Positions 11,495-23,404 of a stretch of DNA of 64,000 bases are shown here, in pieces; the stretch's first letter is position 1; each line of letters begins with the position of its first letter. Source of the DNA: Acanthosoma haemorrhoidale (Eukaryota; Arthropoda; Insecta; Hemiptera; Acanthosomatidae); contig OV884013.1 of the NCBI GenBank assembly GCA_930367205.1, positions 92,381,333 to 92,445,332 of the forward strand, given 5' to 3'. The notes below the pieces were generated by a model. It did no database searches and had not been told where the DNA came from. It saw only the letters and a program-made list of their open reading frames with translations. Position numbers and translations under genes: made by a program.

Positions 11495-13868
11495 TGCTTC
11501 TTTGGATCTCACCAGCCTTTTAACCTCATTCCTTACAGAGTTCAGAACCCTAATTACTCCCCTCATTTCCCTTCTTACAAATCTTGTCTCCTACCTTATC
11601 CCCGTTAAACTAAACCCATAAGTAGATCCTTCCGACTCCTTAGCCATTCTCCTTTGGAATGCGAATGGTGTTCGCACCCACACTAACGAGCTGACAGCAC
11701 TACTCCACCACAAGAACATCAAAGTAGCTCTCATTACTGAAACAAGACTTACTAGTAAACGACCATTTACGGTTCGACAGTATCATACTTATCGAACTGA
11801 TCACCCAGATGGAAGAGCTCATGCAGGTACCGCTGTCATTGTTCATAACTCCATTTCTCATCCAATAGTTCCTTTGGTAGCACATGATTTCCTTCAGTCC
11901 ACTGCAGTGTCAATCAGCACCTTCCCTTTCCCCCTTACTCTAGCATCCGTGTACTGCCCTCCCAATAAATCCATTCCCGATTCCCAATTCATCTCCTTTC
12001 TAGACTCCATCGGACATCGTTTCCTTGTGGGTGGGGACTTTAATGCGAAGCACCAAACTAGGGAGTCAAGATCCACGAATACACGTGGACGTGCTTTGCT
12101 GCCTGCACTCACACGGAAACATTGCTCCATGATCTCTCCCGACACATCCACCTATTGGCCCTCAGATCCCAACCGAAATCCAGATCTCCTTGACTTCTTC
12201 TTCTACAATAGTTTAGAAACACTAAACTATTCACTCGCGCGCCTCGATGACCTCTCATCACATAGTTCCTTTGAAACAGAAAAACTCACCTGAAAATTTC
12301 CTGGGTGTGATCTCCTTACTCTTCAAATTCTCAAACAACTTCCTCCTAAAGCCATAATCTTCCTAACCTACATTTACAATTGCAATATCCGAACGACGCA
12401 CTTTCCTCTCCTCTAGAATGATTCCATTATTGTCCTATTCGTCAAACCCTGTAAACCTCCCAAATACGCCTCATCTTACCGTCCAATTAGCCTACTCCCT
12501 ACCCTCTCAAAAATATTTGAGAAACTCCTATTAAGACGTCTACTTCCACTTGTTCCTTTTTCCTCTACACCAGTTTGGTTTCCGTCAACGACATTCCACT
12601 GCTCAACAAGGCCTTCGCGTTGTTGATCACATTTCCTCAGCCCTTGAATCCAAACAGTATTGCACTGCTGGATTTTTGAACTTAGTTCAAGCTTTGAGAG
12701 GGTTTGGCACGCAGGTTTGATTTGCAAGCTGAAGAGATATTTACCACGGACCCTTTTCCTAATCCTAAAGTCCTACCTTTCAAACCGCTTCTTCCAAGTT
12801 CGCTGTGGTTTAGAATATTCTAAGTACTGTCCCATAAAAGCAGGAGTTCCACAGGGCGGTGTCCTGGGTCCCGTCCTCTATAATCTATATACCGCTGATG
12901 TCCCCTCTACCCCCAATACCTTCTTGGCAACATTTGCAGATGACACTGAAGTCTTGTCATCCCACCCAGACCCCGACATAGCATCCCATAACCTTCAAAA
13001 ACACCTTGACCATATCGAGTATTGGTGCAATCAATGACGGATCAAAGTTAATGAAGCAAAATGTTCCCACATTACCTTCACTCTCCGTCGCCAGTCTTGT
13101 CCAATAGTTTATTTTAATTCATTTCCTCTCCCTGTATCTGAGACAGTACGGTACGGTACAAACGACCGACCTGGAACCCACATACCACATAAGACAAGAA
13201 CTAAACAGACGCTTTGGACGACTGTACAGACTACTTCAAAGGACATCCCATCTCTCAATAGAAAACAAATTACTAATCTACGAAGTTATACCTAAGCAAA
13301 TCTGGACATACGGAATAGAGCTAAGGGGGACAGCAAAAAAGTCGAACGTAGCGTATCCACTTCTTTCAATCAAAAGTCCTGAGAACAATAGTAAATGCCC
13401 CTTATTACGTCAGCCACTTCATAATGATCTTATTATACCCTACATCATTGAACTCATCCCTCCCAAGTTCATGAAATTCCATAGTAACCTATCCAGCCAC
13501 TCTAATCATTTAGCACAGTCATTGCACTGCACCACTTATCCCTATAATTCTCCTCGGAGACTGAAACGGCAGTGGCCTCGTGACCTGCTATAAATGCGTG
13601 ACAGTGGGAGTCTTGGCAATGACCAGCTTTTTCATGTCCTGATCCACTGGTTTAATCGCTCTTCGTCTGCCTCCACTGGTGACGCGGCTGACGGAGGAGC
13701 GTAGGGGACTTCCCAAGAGTCCGGTTCCTCTTTCGCATGCGAGGGAGGTGATAGCCATTTGGATTTGGGAGGCCTCTGGGCTGTTTGTAAATATGGTATG
13801 AATGACATTTATCTCAATTACTTATTGCCTAACAAGGCAGATTGTAATTTTAGTACAATAAAGAAGAT
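11495..13868 (+). mobile_element. Jockey-like LINE, copy B (damaged, with internal deletion)
   Basis: Same family as copy A. Homology begins inside the end of ORF1 (GGATCTCACCAGCC, corresponding to about 8040) and runs to the native 3' terminus ACAATAAAG at about 13868. Relative to copy A, about 0.7 kb between the endonuclease and the RT is missing (junction near 12265), and there are several frameshifts and stops. It supplies the ORF2 C-terminus and 3' UTR that copy A lacks. The 3' UTR is about 270 bases and ends without a poly(A) tail. Confidence 0.88.
11622..13592 (+). pseudogene. LINE ORF2 remnant of copy B
   Basis: After the ORF1 stop TAA (11619-11621) the in-frame sequence starts GTA GAT CCT TCC, so this copy also lacks an ATG at the ORF1/ORF2 junction. 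Open pieces are the endonuclease (11874-12293, with VYCPPNKS, GGDFNAKH and NPDLLDFFFYN) and an RT piece (12660-13037, with GVPQGGVLGP and FADDTEVL). An internal deletion removes the region between them and frameshifts are scattered. The C-terminal segment absent from copy A (IIPYIIELIPPKFMKF, ending about 13590 at a TAA) is readable here. Not functional. Confidence 0.85.
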
Positions 13869-14731
13869 GGTGATGTACAATCTTGGCCTGTAATTATTGG
13901 CCTAAGGATTCGCTCTGGGAATTCAAATCTTTTCTGTTGAATTTGTAGAGCTTAGAAGCCTAAAAAAGGATAGAGACAATCCCACAGCATCTGGTGAAAT
14001 TTTTAGTTCCTAAAACAGTTTTTTGGCACTTATAGACTTTTTTGCAAAGTGTTTTTATTTAAATCGACCGCAAGCTATCCAATAATGATCAAACTTAAGA
14101 AATATTATAGTTCATGGATCTTAAGATTCTGATTGATCCTTACTTAAGAAATTCATTTATTACACTATGTCTATTTATTACTAATTTATATTATTACTAC
14201 TTTGTATGAGTTCAGTTCTCCTAAATGTCTTAAATAGTTGACACTGACCTCCTCGCACAAGGACTCGATGCAGGCACATACAGTATGGGGAAATGTTATC
14301 CATTAATAAAATTGTTGTAGATCTAAAAATCCTTTTTCATTAACCTAAGCAGATCTCCATACAAACTCTACCACTCAATGTACTCACCACGGTTTACAGA
14401 GAACTGATACTGTTAATATTACAATTTATTTTTGTAAATGTATTTATCCATTTATCACAGCTACACGCCTGCATAGCGTTGACTTGACTTGATGAAGTCG
14501 ATTGATAAACTTGAGCCTGAAACTGATCAGCATTTCTCAAAACTTTTACTGAAATCCCATCCAAAATGCAGGAAAACGAGGGAAAAAAAATGCACTTAGG
14601 TTTTCATGTTGAATTTCTATAAAGGTACCAGTTTTTCAGAAAGAATTTTTGAATGGAATTCTAATAACTACATCCCTGTACTAAATTTTATGGTAATTGT
14701 TGATCTAGATTTCAAATAACATCAATGTTCG
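13869..14731. other. AT-rich non-coding DNA
   Basis: No reading frame, RNA gene or repeat recognised. Confidence 0.4.
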
Positions 14732-14894
14732 TTTCTTTAATTGGCAAGCGCGTGTCATCTAGAAGTACTTAACAGCGATCAGTCCACCACTGCAGTCAAT
14801 GGAGAACTGGATAATATAATAACTAAATTCACTATAGTTTTATAGTTTAACATGACAAAAGTGGACTGTAGCACACGCTTCCCAATTAAAGAAA
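14732..14894. mobile_element. possible MITE-like element with about 25-bp inverted termini
   Basis: The left end reads TTTCTTTAATTGGCAAGCG then CGTGTCA. The right end, read on the opposite strand, is TTTCTTTAATTGGGAAGCG then TGTGCTA. The two arms match at about 22 of 26 positions. The 163-bp interior has no coding capacity. No clear target-site duplication is visible on either side, so this could be a foldback structure and not a transposon. Confidence 0.45.
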
Positions 14895-16144
14895 ACCTCA
14901 TACAGAGAATCGAACATTGCTGTGATTTATAAAACCTTAATCGTACAATCACTTTCAATCTAATACGTCATTGTATATAATTTTGGATCTGGTACATTCC
15001 AAAACATTATCAAACTAACTCTCATGAAGGCATTAGGTAGTTATAAGCAAGTATTTGTCGATCTCAAGTAAAGGTATTTGGAAACACAAGTGAGCAAACA
15101 CGGAGATATTTCTTGTTTGGCCAGTCTGGACCCGGTCTGGAGACTGGGCGACTACCGGTGGCGCCTAGGAGCAGCTAGGCAAAACAAATATAATTCAAAA
15201 CTTATCCCAGTTTTTGAAAATATTGGCACTTACTTCCCTATATTTTTTAATGGAGTTATTGTTTCAACTCAAAAGCACACCCTTTGGATTGGTGTTACTT
15301 TTAAACAGGTTCGAGACATTCGTTTTATTGTCTGACTGCGCACTGTTTTGTTAAAGACATAATAACTTGGAGCATGCATAAAAAAATTAAAACGTTTTTG
15401 TTAAATTTATTTGACTTTTGACAACTGGCATTCTGACATTTTATCCCGATTTGTTGAGAGAAATTCGTCTCATTTAGATAAAGAGCTGGCCAGATACTTT
15501 CGGTTTTGAGTTCCTTTATTTTGATATTAAATCAAAAATTTAATATTAATCTTCAGAGTAACACAGAAACACTTATATATCAAACGTGTGTTAACGTTAT
15601 TTAAAAAAACAAAAACAAATTGAAGTATTCCTTAATCTTCCGTAATTTCGTTTTCGACTTCAATTTTCTTACTTAATTTTCCAAAAAAAACTCAATAATA
15701 TTCTCCTGTTAAAGAAAGCTGTTTGACCGGTCTGTAGCTAGTTGGTTTTTAAAAGAGCAGGTTCTAAGATGCCGAATACACTCCTAACTTTAAATCAATT
15801 ATTATTATAATATCGACTATAAACCCGCCAAATAATAATTCTGAGGTGGTTAAATACCCGCACGTAGAAGGTTGACATCTGGCACGAAGGACCAATATCA
15901 AACGAATCAGAACAATTTACGGATACCTGCCCAATAATGTTAAATATTTTTAAGTGTAATTTATTTATTGGCAGAATTATGAATATAATCAAGTCAAATT
16001 ATAAGCATCTATGTGAATAATAAATCGCGTAGGTTTACATCCGGCTCAGAGGACCAAAAACTAATAAACGCAGCGGTTGACGACACTATGTGGAAAACCA
16101 TGTGTTAAAAGGTTCCCGGGGAATGAAGATACAAATCAAAAATA
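14895..16144. other. AT-rich non-coding DNA
   Basis: No gene recognised. A more GC-rich patch at about 15110-15185 carries no known motif. Confidence 0.4.
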
Positions 16145-16937
16145 TTTATTGTTATAAAATCATAACGTGCCTTATTAGGCAATAAGTAATTGCGCTCAAT
16201 TACTATCATTCATACCACATTTACAATTCTTCATTCACTCGCTATCCATACAGTATTTACTAACAGCCCTGAGACCTCCCATATCCACATGGTTGTCACC
16301 TCCATCACATGCGAAAGAGGAAACTGATTCTTAGAAGTTCCACACGCTCCCCTAGCCACATCACCGGATATGAGCCAGAGGAGGCTGAAAAATAGCGCGA
16401 GAGCCATAGACGCTCAGGATATGATTGGAGAAACTGGTCATTGCAAGGACTCTTACTGTCACGTATTTATGGCAGCTCATGAGGACACTGCCGCTTTAGT
16501 CTCCGAGGTGGATTATAGGGTTAAGTGGTGCAGTGCAATGACTGTGCTAGGGGATTAGGGTGGTGGATAGGTTACTATGGAATTTTATGAACTTGGAAGG
16601 GATGAGTTCAAGAATGTTGGGTATATTAAGATCGTTATGAAGGGTTTTGTTACTGACGTGATACTTTACTATTTTCTCAGGAGTTTTGATTGAAAGGATT
16701 GGATACGCTACGTTCAACTTTTTTGCTGTCCCCCGTAGCTCTATTTCGTATGTCCAGATTGGTTTAAGTATTGGTGATTAGTAATTTATTTTCTTCTGAG
16801 AGTTGGGATATCCTTCGAAGTAGTCTGTAAAGTGTCTGTTTAAATGTTGTCTTTTTAGCCTCGTGTGTGGGTTCCATGTCAGCCTTTTGTTGAGATGTAC
16901 TGTCTTCGAATCAGGAAGAGGAATGGAATTAAAAAAA
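16145..16937 (-). mobile_element. Jockey-like LINE, copy D (5'-truncated, minus strand)
   Basis: The minus-strand reading is homologous to the last part of ORF2 (thumb, IWTYG and the antisense match to CTGTCCCCCGTAGCTC) and to the 3' UTR, with the terminus AACAATAAATA at 16145-16155. Frame breaks are frequent, so no RT frame is open. The copy contains only about 800 bases and so is a strongly 5'-truncated insertion. Confidence 0.8.
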
Positions 16938-16997
16938 TGACGTAATAAGGGGAATTAACCATTGTTTTCAGGTATTTTAATTGAAAAAATTGGATAG
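16938..16997 (-). mobile_element. extra LINE ORF2 snippet next to copy D
   Basis: About 60 bases (ATGACGTAATAAGGGGAATT through AAAATTGGATAG) repeat a segment already present within copy D at about 16655-16705. This therefore represents a second, independently diverged fragment of the same ORF2 region and not a continuation of copy D. Confidence 0.5.
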
Positions 16998-18120
16998 AAA
17001 TGTAGATGAAGACAATTTTATAAATAATTTTAATATCCTTGCAATACGTGTATTGGAAAAGAAGTAGGCAATGTATGCAAGATATACGAGTACAATTAAA
17101 CACCGTAGACTAGAAAAAGTTCTACTGTTTTTTTATAGTTTAATGTCTGAATAAACTTAACATTAAAAAGGTTATTTAATTTTACATGGATGTCTACAGT
17201 AACGTTATACGAATTCCTTATTTCATTTATATTAATTACTGATTTTTAAAAATTAGTTATATGACGTACGATAGGGACTGGCGAGTCTGAACGCTGTATT
17301 AAGTAATAGAAACCTTTGGGATGTTTTCCTTCAGTCTTTTGAAAACAATACAGCCGATGGCCACAAATGAATTCCGGCCTTCTAGAAGCTCTATAATTGC
17401 TACCGTGAAGGCGCCACAAATGGCTAAATAGTTGTGCAGGTAAGTGGCTCCAGGCTCCATATGGAGAATGGCTGTTTGTAAAGAGACGTGCCGTTATCAG
17501 TGGAGCCGAGACCAGACGGTCTGCCGGCCAGGCGGGCTCCTATCCGCCTTTCTTTTTATCATCTCCTTTATTGCCTTGTGTATCCTCCTTCGCCACGTGT
17601 CTCTTTTTCTATCATGGATTCACATCAACCGAGATATTTACTCATCGGCGCCTACCAGCAAGGTCCGTTTATGTGACTCACGAGCCCTTCTGGCCGCTCA
17701 CACTGATAGAAAATGACATACTAATCATAAACTGTCATGTGGAACAAAACAAGTAATAGTGGATCATATTCAACAATAGAAAAAATATATATCAGTAAAT
17801 GATTAGATATGAGAGGTCCCAAAGCTAAAAAGTATTTTTTTAAATTTTCCAACGATTAAAAAAGTTAAAAGTTTATCAGGACATATAAAAATCATCTTTT
17901 TACTATTTTTTAATAGAAATTCCAAGCTTAATCTTCACCTTAAACAACTCATTTACAATTTGTTAGTAAAGCTCATATTGACGCACAAGACTTTCTCAGT
18001 CATACCGATATCAGGAAACTTCAAATATTCCATAAAGTGTCTAAGAATAATTGATAAACCAAGTTACCCTGCAAAGGCGGCTAAGTTGCACTAAGTATAT
18101 TCTTAGTATTTAAAAAGCGT
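16998..18120. other. AT-rich non-coding DNA
   Basis: Nothing recognised as a gene. A GC-richer patch at about 17440-17700 has overlapping short frames without known domains. Confidence 0.4.
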
Positions 18121-18220
18121 TTTTTTTTGTTTTTTTTCTTTCATAGCCCCTTTTAATTTACAGATAATTATATATAATTATAGATCCTCAGGCGAATCTA
18201 TCTGAAGAATATATTTTTTT
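18121..18220 (-). mobile_element. short retroposon with perfect 12-bp target duplication
   Basis: The identical 12-mer TTTAAAAAGCGT flanks the insert (18109-18120 and 18221-18232). On the minus strand the insert ends with AGGGGCTATGAAAG and an A-rich tail. Its body matches 61855-61923 (GATTCGCCTGAGGATC, then ATAATTATATATAATTATCTG). It is a 5'-truncated member of the family seen complete with poly(A) at 61573-61950. No coding capacity remains. Confidence 0.8.
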
Positions 18221-18232
18221 TTTAAAAAGCGT

Positions 18233-19689
18233 TAACCACAAACTTCTGCGAGAATCCATTACTTCAAAATATTGCTAACATCTACAAATAAATATATTAT
18301 GAAGACATTTTTTTCTATTAGCATCTAGTGTTTATTTATTTATTTTCTGTTGTTTGGTTTTTAATGGCTGTATTCATAATCCGTAGTGATGGCGTAGTGT
18401 GATTTGTTTGTAGACTGGATCCATTGTATATTAGTATATCATTTTTTTAATTATCTAAATATTGGAAATAAATTGATTTGAATTAGAGGTATTTAGGTCC
18501 CAAATATAAATAAAATGCTAAATGGCGAAGGTGATATATACAGTGTAAAGTTACTAAAAAAGGATAAAAAATTATGAAAAGTTAAAAAAAAAGAATTAAA
18601 CAAGTTTAGAATAACGATATATAATATTAAAATAGATATTATATATATATATATATATATATGTAAGACAATTATTGAAGGTGGGGTGAATAAACTGAAA
18701 TCAGTTTCTCTGTAAACAAAGAAACGACAATTACAGTTAATAACTATCCATTCTCTATTCACACTATTTACATGTTCTGTTACCTCACATAACCTTCTCT
18801 ATCTCATAACTGCTGCTCCTTTGGTGTCAGCCAGTGGAAGCAGCACGGCAAATTCAAATTAAAGAGAGGGCACTTTCATTACATATATATATATATAAGT
18901 TAAGGCTCGTGGTATACCACGATATCTAGCCTAATACCACGTAGCCAATGTAAACAAAGACTGTAAACATATATAGAGGATAAGAAGGAATCATTTTTTA
19001 TTAATCGTCTATCGGCTTTAATAGACGATAACTTAAATATACATTATTGCTTGCACCATTTAGCATTTTATTTTTATTCGGAACTTATAATCTACATGTT
19101 ATTATGTATTGTATATGTTCTCGAATAAGAAGTACTATGGTTTTAATGTTTTGTACGACATGCTGTGTGTGTTTAGCACTTGATAATGGCAGATGGTGCC
19201 AAATACAACGGTAAAAAAAATCCATTATTTGTACCACAAATGATCGAAATTTACAGTGCCGCCTGTGAGTGACTTTTTTCTTTCAATTCCATGAAGAACG
19301 GTCCACAACAAGCATTATATCTTAATACAAAACGCATTATACTTTTTGAAATATAATATAAATATGATAAAACGAGCCCGGTGTCGGCAGAATCTTCTAA
19401 CAATGTGTTTGAATCAAACTCTGTAAAACCTTCAGAAGGCTGACGAATTTCTTTGCTTATCTGTTTATACTGGGAAACGAAAAAGATTTTTTTTTTTTCT
19501 TTCAGGAAGAAAAATATTTGATTCTGGTAGTATTTTTTTCTCCTGAATTGAAATAAGATATAAGTTTTCCCCCATTACGCAAGGTTTCCGAGAGAAAGGT
19601 ATTTCACACATTTAATACTTTCTGCATTCTTATCTACACAATATTCAAACATTTGACTCATCTAGAAAGTAAGCATTGACGAGTTTTTA
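18233..19689. other. AT-rich non-coding DNA with microsatellites and small palindromes
   Basis: Contains a (TA)n run at 18639-18662 and a shorter one near 18882. The perfect 16-bp palindrome TCGTGGTATACCACGA lies at about 18906-18921. A hairpin with 9-bp arms (ATCGTCTAT / ATAGACGAT) is at 19004-19029. No gene recognised. Confidence 0.45.
18639..18662. repeat. (TA)n microsatellite
   Basis: A pure TA dinucleotide run. The minus-strand frame across it (IYIYIY) is repeat translation. Confidence 0.9.
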
Positions 19690-20600
19690 TATATTTTTCC
19701 TGTGGAGCATTCCTTTTGGTGGTCCAACATGATCACCCAGCATATTGGAATTCCATTTGCCTTGCTTGATACCTCTTTTCCATCGCTGAAATTCCCTGAT
19801 GAAAGTGTTCCCCACAGCTCATTGCTCATCAATATTCGTCGGAAAGAATTTTAGTCTCGAGTGCAGGAAGTGTGCTTTTATGGACATATCACAACCAAAA
19901 TTTTAATTCCCCAAAGATTGTTGACTATATCATGGTTATTACCCCCCTTTCGATTTCCCAAAACACTCTGAGTAACATTGAATGCTTTCCAAGCTTCTTT
20001 CTCCTGTGAATTCAATAGTTCCTCAAACTATTCATCACGCATTAGTAAACGTATTTATCGTTTTCGTTCTTTAATTTTTGCATCACTAACTTTAGTAAAT
20101 TTCTGTTTTAAATATATTTAAGTACATATAAACAACAATAGCATAGCATTAAGTACATGAAAAGGAGTACTTAAGGAGGAGTCCATGAACTTGACAAAAT
20201 TCTTTATTAATCCTGGTTTGATATGTAACGGAAGTATATACACATTTTTAGGATTACACAACGTGTCATGTTTCACTTTTTTCTGTTCAGGAATGAGTGA
20301 TTCACGTTTGGTCCAATATTTTCTAATGAAATGGTTTTTTCTATCCCTACTATCCTATTCACATAAAATATGACAGACCTCTGTGTAGCCAACCTGAAGA
20401 CGATGAATATGGCAATTACCTTCAAATCACTACAAATATTCCATTCATGCGTTGCATATTAAATTTTTTCCATTATATTTTAAAAATATACATGTTTCTT
20501 TCATACTAGAGAGAGTGAGTGGGTTCCCCTATAAATGATAGGGAAATCAATTGCCATATGCCATTTTTCTATGCAGTGAGAAGCCTAACAACATATATGT
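19690..20600 (-). pseudogene. degraded member of a multicopy arthropod protein family of unknown function
   Basis: Read on the minus strand from 20600 down, several frames give, in the family's order: IDFPIIYRGTHSLSL (near 20560), ATHEWNICSDLKVIAIF (near 20435), then LQVGYTEVCHILCE.DSR, a basic stretch, ILPLHIKPGLIKNFVKFMDS (near 20190), and finally DFFP.NIDEQ..VGNTF and KQGKWNSNML (near 19745). I recognise these as the conserved blocks DLK..(x)LLGLQ.GYTK..CFLC.WDSR, LPPLHIKLGLMKNFVK and SDEHGERFHQDI..ME.RYQGKW. They come from large arthropod proteins that occur in many copies per genome and have no known function; a mobile-element origin is likely but unproven. Internal stops and frameshifts make it non-functional. 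I see no introns, poly(A) tail or terminal repeats. Confidence 0.65.
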
Positions 20601-22374
20601 TCTTTGGTCCCTATAATTGACAAAAAATAAAGTTCATAACACTTTTTTACTAATGGATTGAGCGTCAGTTCACCGCATTAATAACAACTTATCAAAAGGA
20701 AGTTGTAAATATGTAATACACAATGATTGAGACACAAAATGATGTGTTTACTACCTCACAACTGTCATCGTTCTGTGAATGTGCTACACTACATCACGTT
20801 TGCATATGTTTATCAACACACATCTGAACCGGCACATCAGTAGCAATGTTACCCTTTGAGTTAGCTCATTTGGTTCCATCATATGCTCTTTTACTTGACA
20901 ATGGACAAATGGAAGAAAAAATGTTTTAAATTATGAAGAAAAAAAATTATAACAAAACATTCCGTGGGTGATGAAGAAATTCCAAATACGTATTTGAAAA
21001 CAGAATAAAAAAACTGCATTAATTATACCTATTGGTACTCCTGAGATGTCATGTTGACCAGTGTAATCATATATTAGGAAGCGACACAACAAGCTGGACA
21101 TACCAGCCTTGATGTTTTTTTAATTTTCAAAACCTCTCTTTATTAATAGAATACAATAAACATAATAAATAATTTACGATATAAATATTTCTCCTCTTCC
21201 TGCATTCACATGCATTTGAAGGAGTGCATAATTATAATACTTTATTTTTGTGGTTAACAGTTCATAGTCACATACACACACTCAGCCTTGATGCTTCTGG
21301 AAGCGTAGGGAAATCACCATAGAAAACTGGTGGAGCTAAATAACCTTGTAACGCCGGGTATGGAACATTTGTTTGTTCATAAGAGGTAAACTGAGGAAAT
21401 ACTGAACGCAGTTTGAAAATTGATTTGTTTCTTAGATTGTCCGTTAACATATAGGCTGTGTATCTAATGCTAATTATTTTAGTGGTTATGTAGTGAAATT
21501 AAAATTGATGGGTTTGAAAATGAAGACAGTCTTATTCCGTCAAAATTCCCCTCCGGCGAAAAACTAGTTTACAATATAAGTGGCTAAGAGCCACTTAAGA
21601 ATTTCGAAACGAAATCGACTGTACATTTAAATCAGAGGCAAAATTAAGATGATAAAATTTATAAAAAAAAAAAAAAATTATTCGTGTAGACCTGTACAAT
21701 TCTTTCAGATTGACACAATAGAGGAGTAAAACTACAGTTAAATTTAATTAATTTGTTAACAGTTTTTTTCACCTAACTCTGTGTGATAATCAATCAATCC
21801 ATTGTCAACAATTCTCCCTATCTTATGTTTTTGGACAGTTGGGTACTTAAGAAATTGGGACCATCGCGGCGCCGCACTCAAGACGTCCACTTGGATATCG
21901 AGCCCAGATCATCTCCACAGTGTGGCTTGGTCTCGCATTCCTACAAACAACACTACATAACTGACGTATCTCATGTTTGTATTTTCGATCTATTAATAAC
22001 AACCAATATGTAATTATAAAGGATTTCTTCAAACCGTTATATAAATGGGCACGTTCCCTCTTTGAAAGTAATCAAATTATTGCTTTAATTTTTTTTATTA
22101 TATAATATATTTTTCAGATTTTATCTATAGTTTAAAAAGAGTGCACATCATACTTGTCTTATTTTGACACAAAGAGAATATTTACCGTCTTTGCGTAGAA
22201 GTGCGTTTGATTAATAGCAGCACTTCTACAAAATCGCACTTCTAAAATCGCAAAACGACTTTTTCTCATAGGAATAGGTGTTTTCAGGGTTTACATAGCA
22301 CAATGTAGAGAAATTGTGTAGCTACTTGATTAAATAAGTTTACAAACCTTCTATCTTCGCGTTCTTCTCCTACA
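20601..22374. other. AT-rich non-coding DNA
   Basis: Possibly includes decayed 5' parts of the pseudogene to the left, but I cannot support any block beyond about 20600. No other gene recognised. Confidence 0.4.
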
Positions 22375-22520
22375 AGGCCAAAATGAACAAACTGGGGTGA
22401 TTAAGAACTTCCAAGACGGAGCATATGGAATTTCTCAACAATGTAGCAAAGTTTGAATCTTACTGCGCCCCAACCCCTATGGCTTCTGGGATTCTTCCCT
22501 GGATATGTTGAATCTTCCAT
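22375..22520. repeat. diverged repeat, partner at 25420-25550
   Basis: Shared order of GGGGTGATT.A, A.TTCC, TCTCAACAATGTA and the CTGG/CTAGATATGTT.AA block with 25420-25550, in the same orientation. Divergence is high. No coding interpretation. Confidence 0.4.
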
Positions 22521-23393
22521 TCATGGACGAATAGGAAAAAACCCGGTGATTTTCTTCTTTCTCTACCAACCCTGACATGTCGGATTCCAAAAGGTCGCAA
22601 AGGTTTTGCGTTAGAGTTATATGCCAACATTATATTTGATAATTGCTTGTTGCCATTGTGTGTTCATCAACAACCTCCCTAGGTATGACATTCCTGGTAT
22701 TCTGGTGGCCTTCAGTCACTTCTTCCACGCCGAAACTTATCTCGTTTTTGGTGCAAGCTCAGCGCACCACCTACATTTCTTTGTGCAAAACATGGGGCTA
22801 TGTCTCTAATATTACCATTAGAGGTAACATGGGATGACCTCAGCACCATCTACATCTCGGTCGACCTATCATCGTGAGGTTTGTCAAACGGTTTCCTTAG
22901 GACTTTTTGTCAATCAAAGTTGGCAGGCGCTACATCAACACGGCTTCACCTAGCTCATTCTAGCATCAAAGAGAGTCAAATTAAACCACGATTTGCTGCT
23001 ACTGGCTTATACTTCATGTTACTTCCGCTGATCTGCTGTCCTTCATTCCAACTTCATGGTCATTCCTTATCCTTTCCTGATGTTTTATGACTCTATGTCT
23101 CGTTGCCAAATAATCTCTTCCATTCTTCAGACCCAGTTGTCTAGGTTTTACAGATAAATAAAAGAAAGATTTATTTCCATTATCTCGCTATATATCTGCA
23201 TGTATTGTTCTGATTGATATTCTTATATAAGACTGAAAAAATGTCGAGTTCAAGGCCAGATTTTTCGATCGGTGAAAATTTACATGAATGCATAACTGCT
23301 GGGCAAATAGAAAGAGCAAACATCCGGCTGACGGAAATTTTCCACGATATGTTTAACTCATTTTGCACGAATTGTATGATATTAGACTATACT
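22521..23393. other. unassigned DNA, moderately GC-richer
   Basis: The minus strand has short readable segments, for example ISFGVEEVTEGHQNTRN near 22720, interrupted by stops. They might be an ancient coding relic, but I cannot name a family. Confidence 0.3.
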
Positions 23394-23404
23394 GACTCTA
23401 ACTA

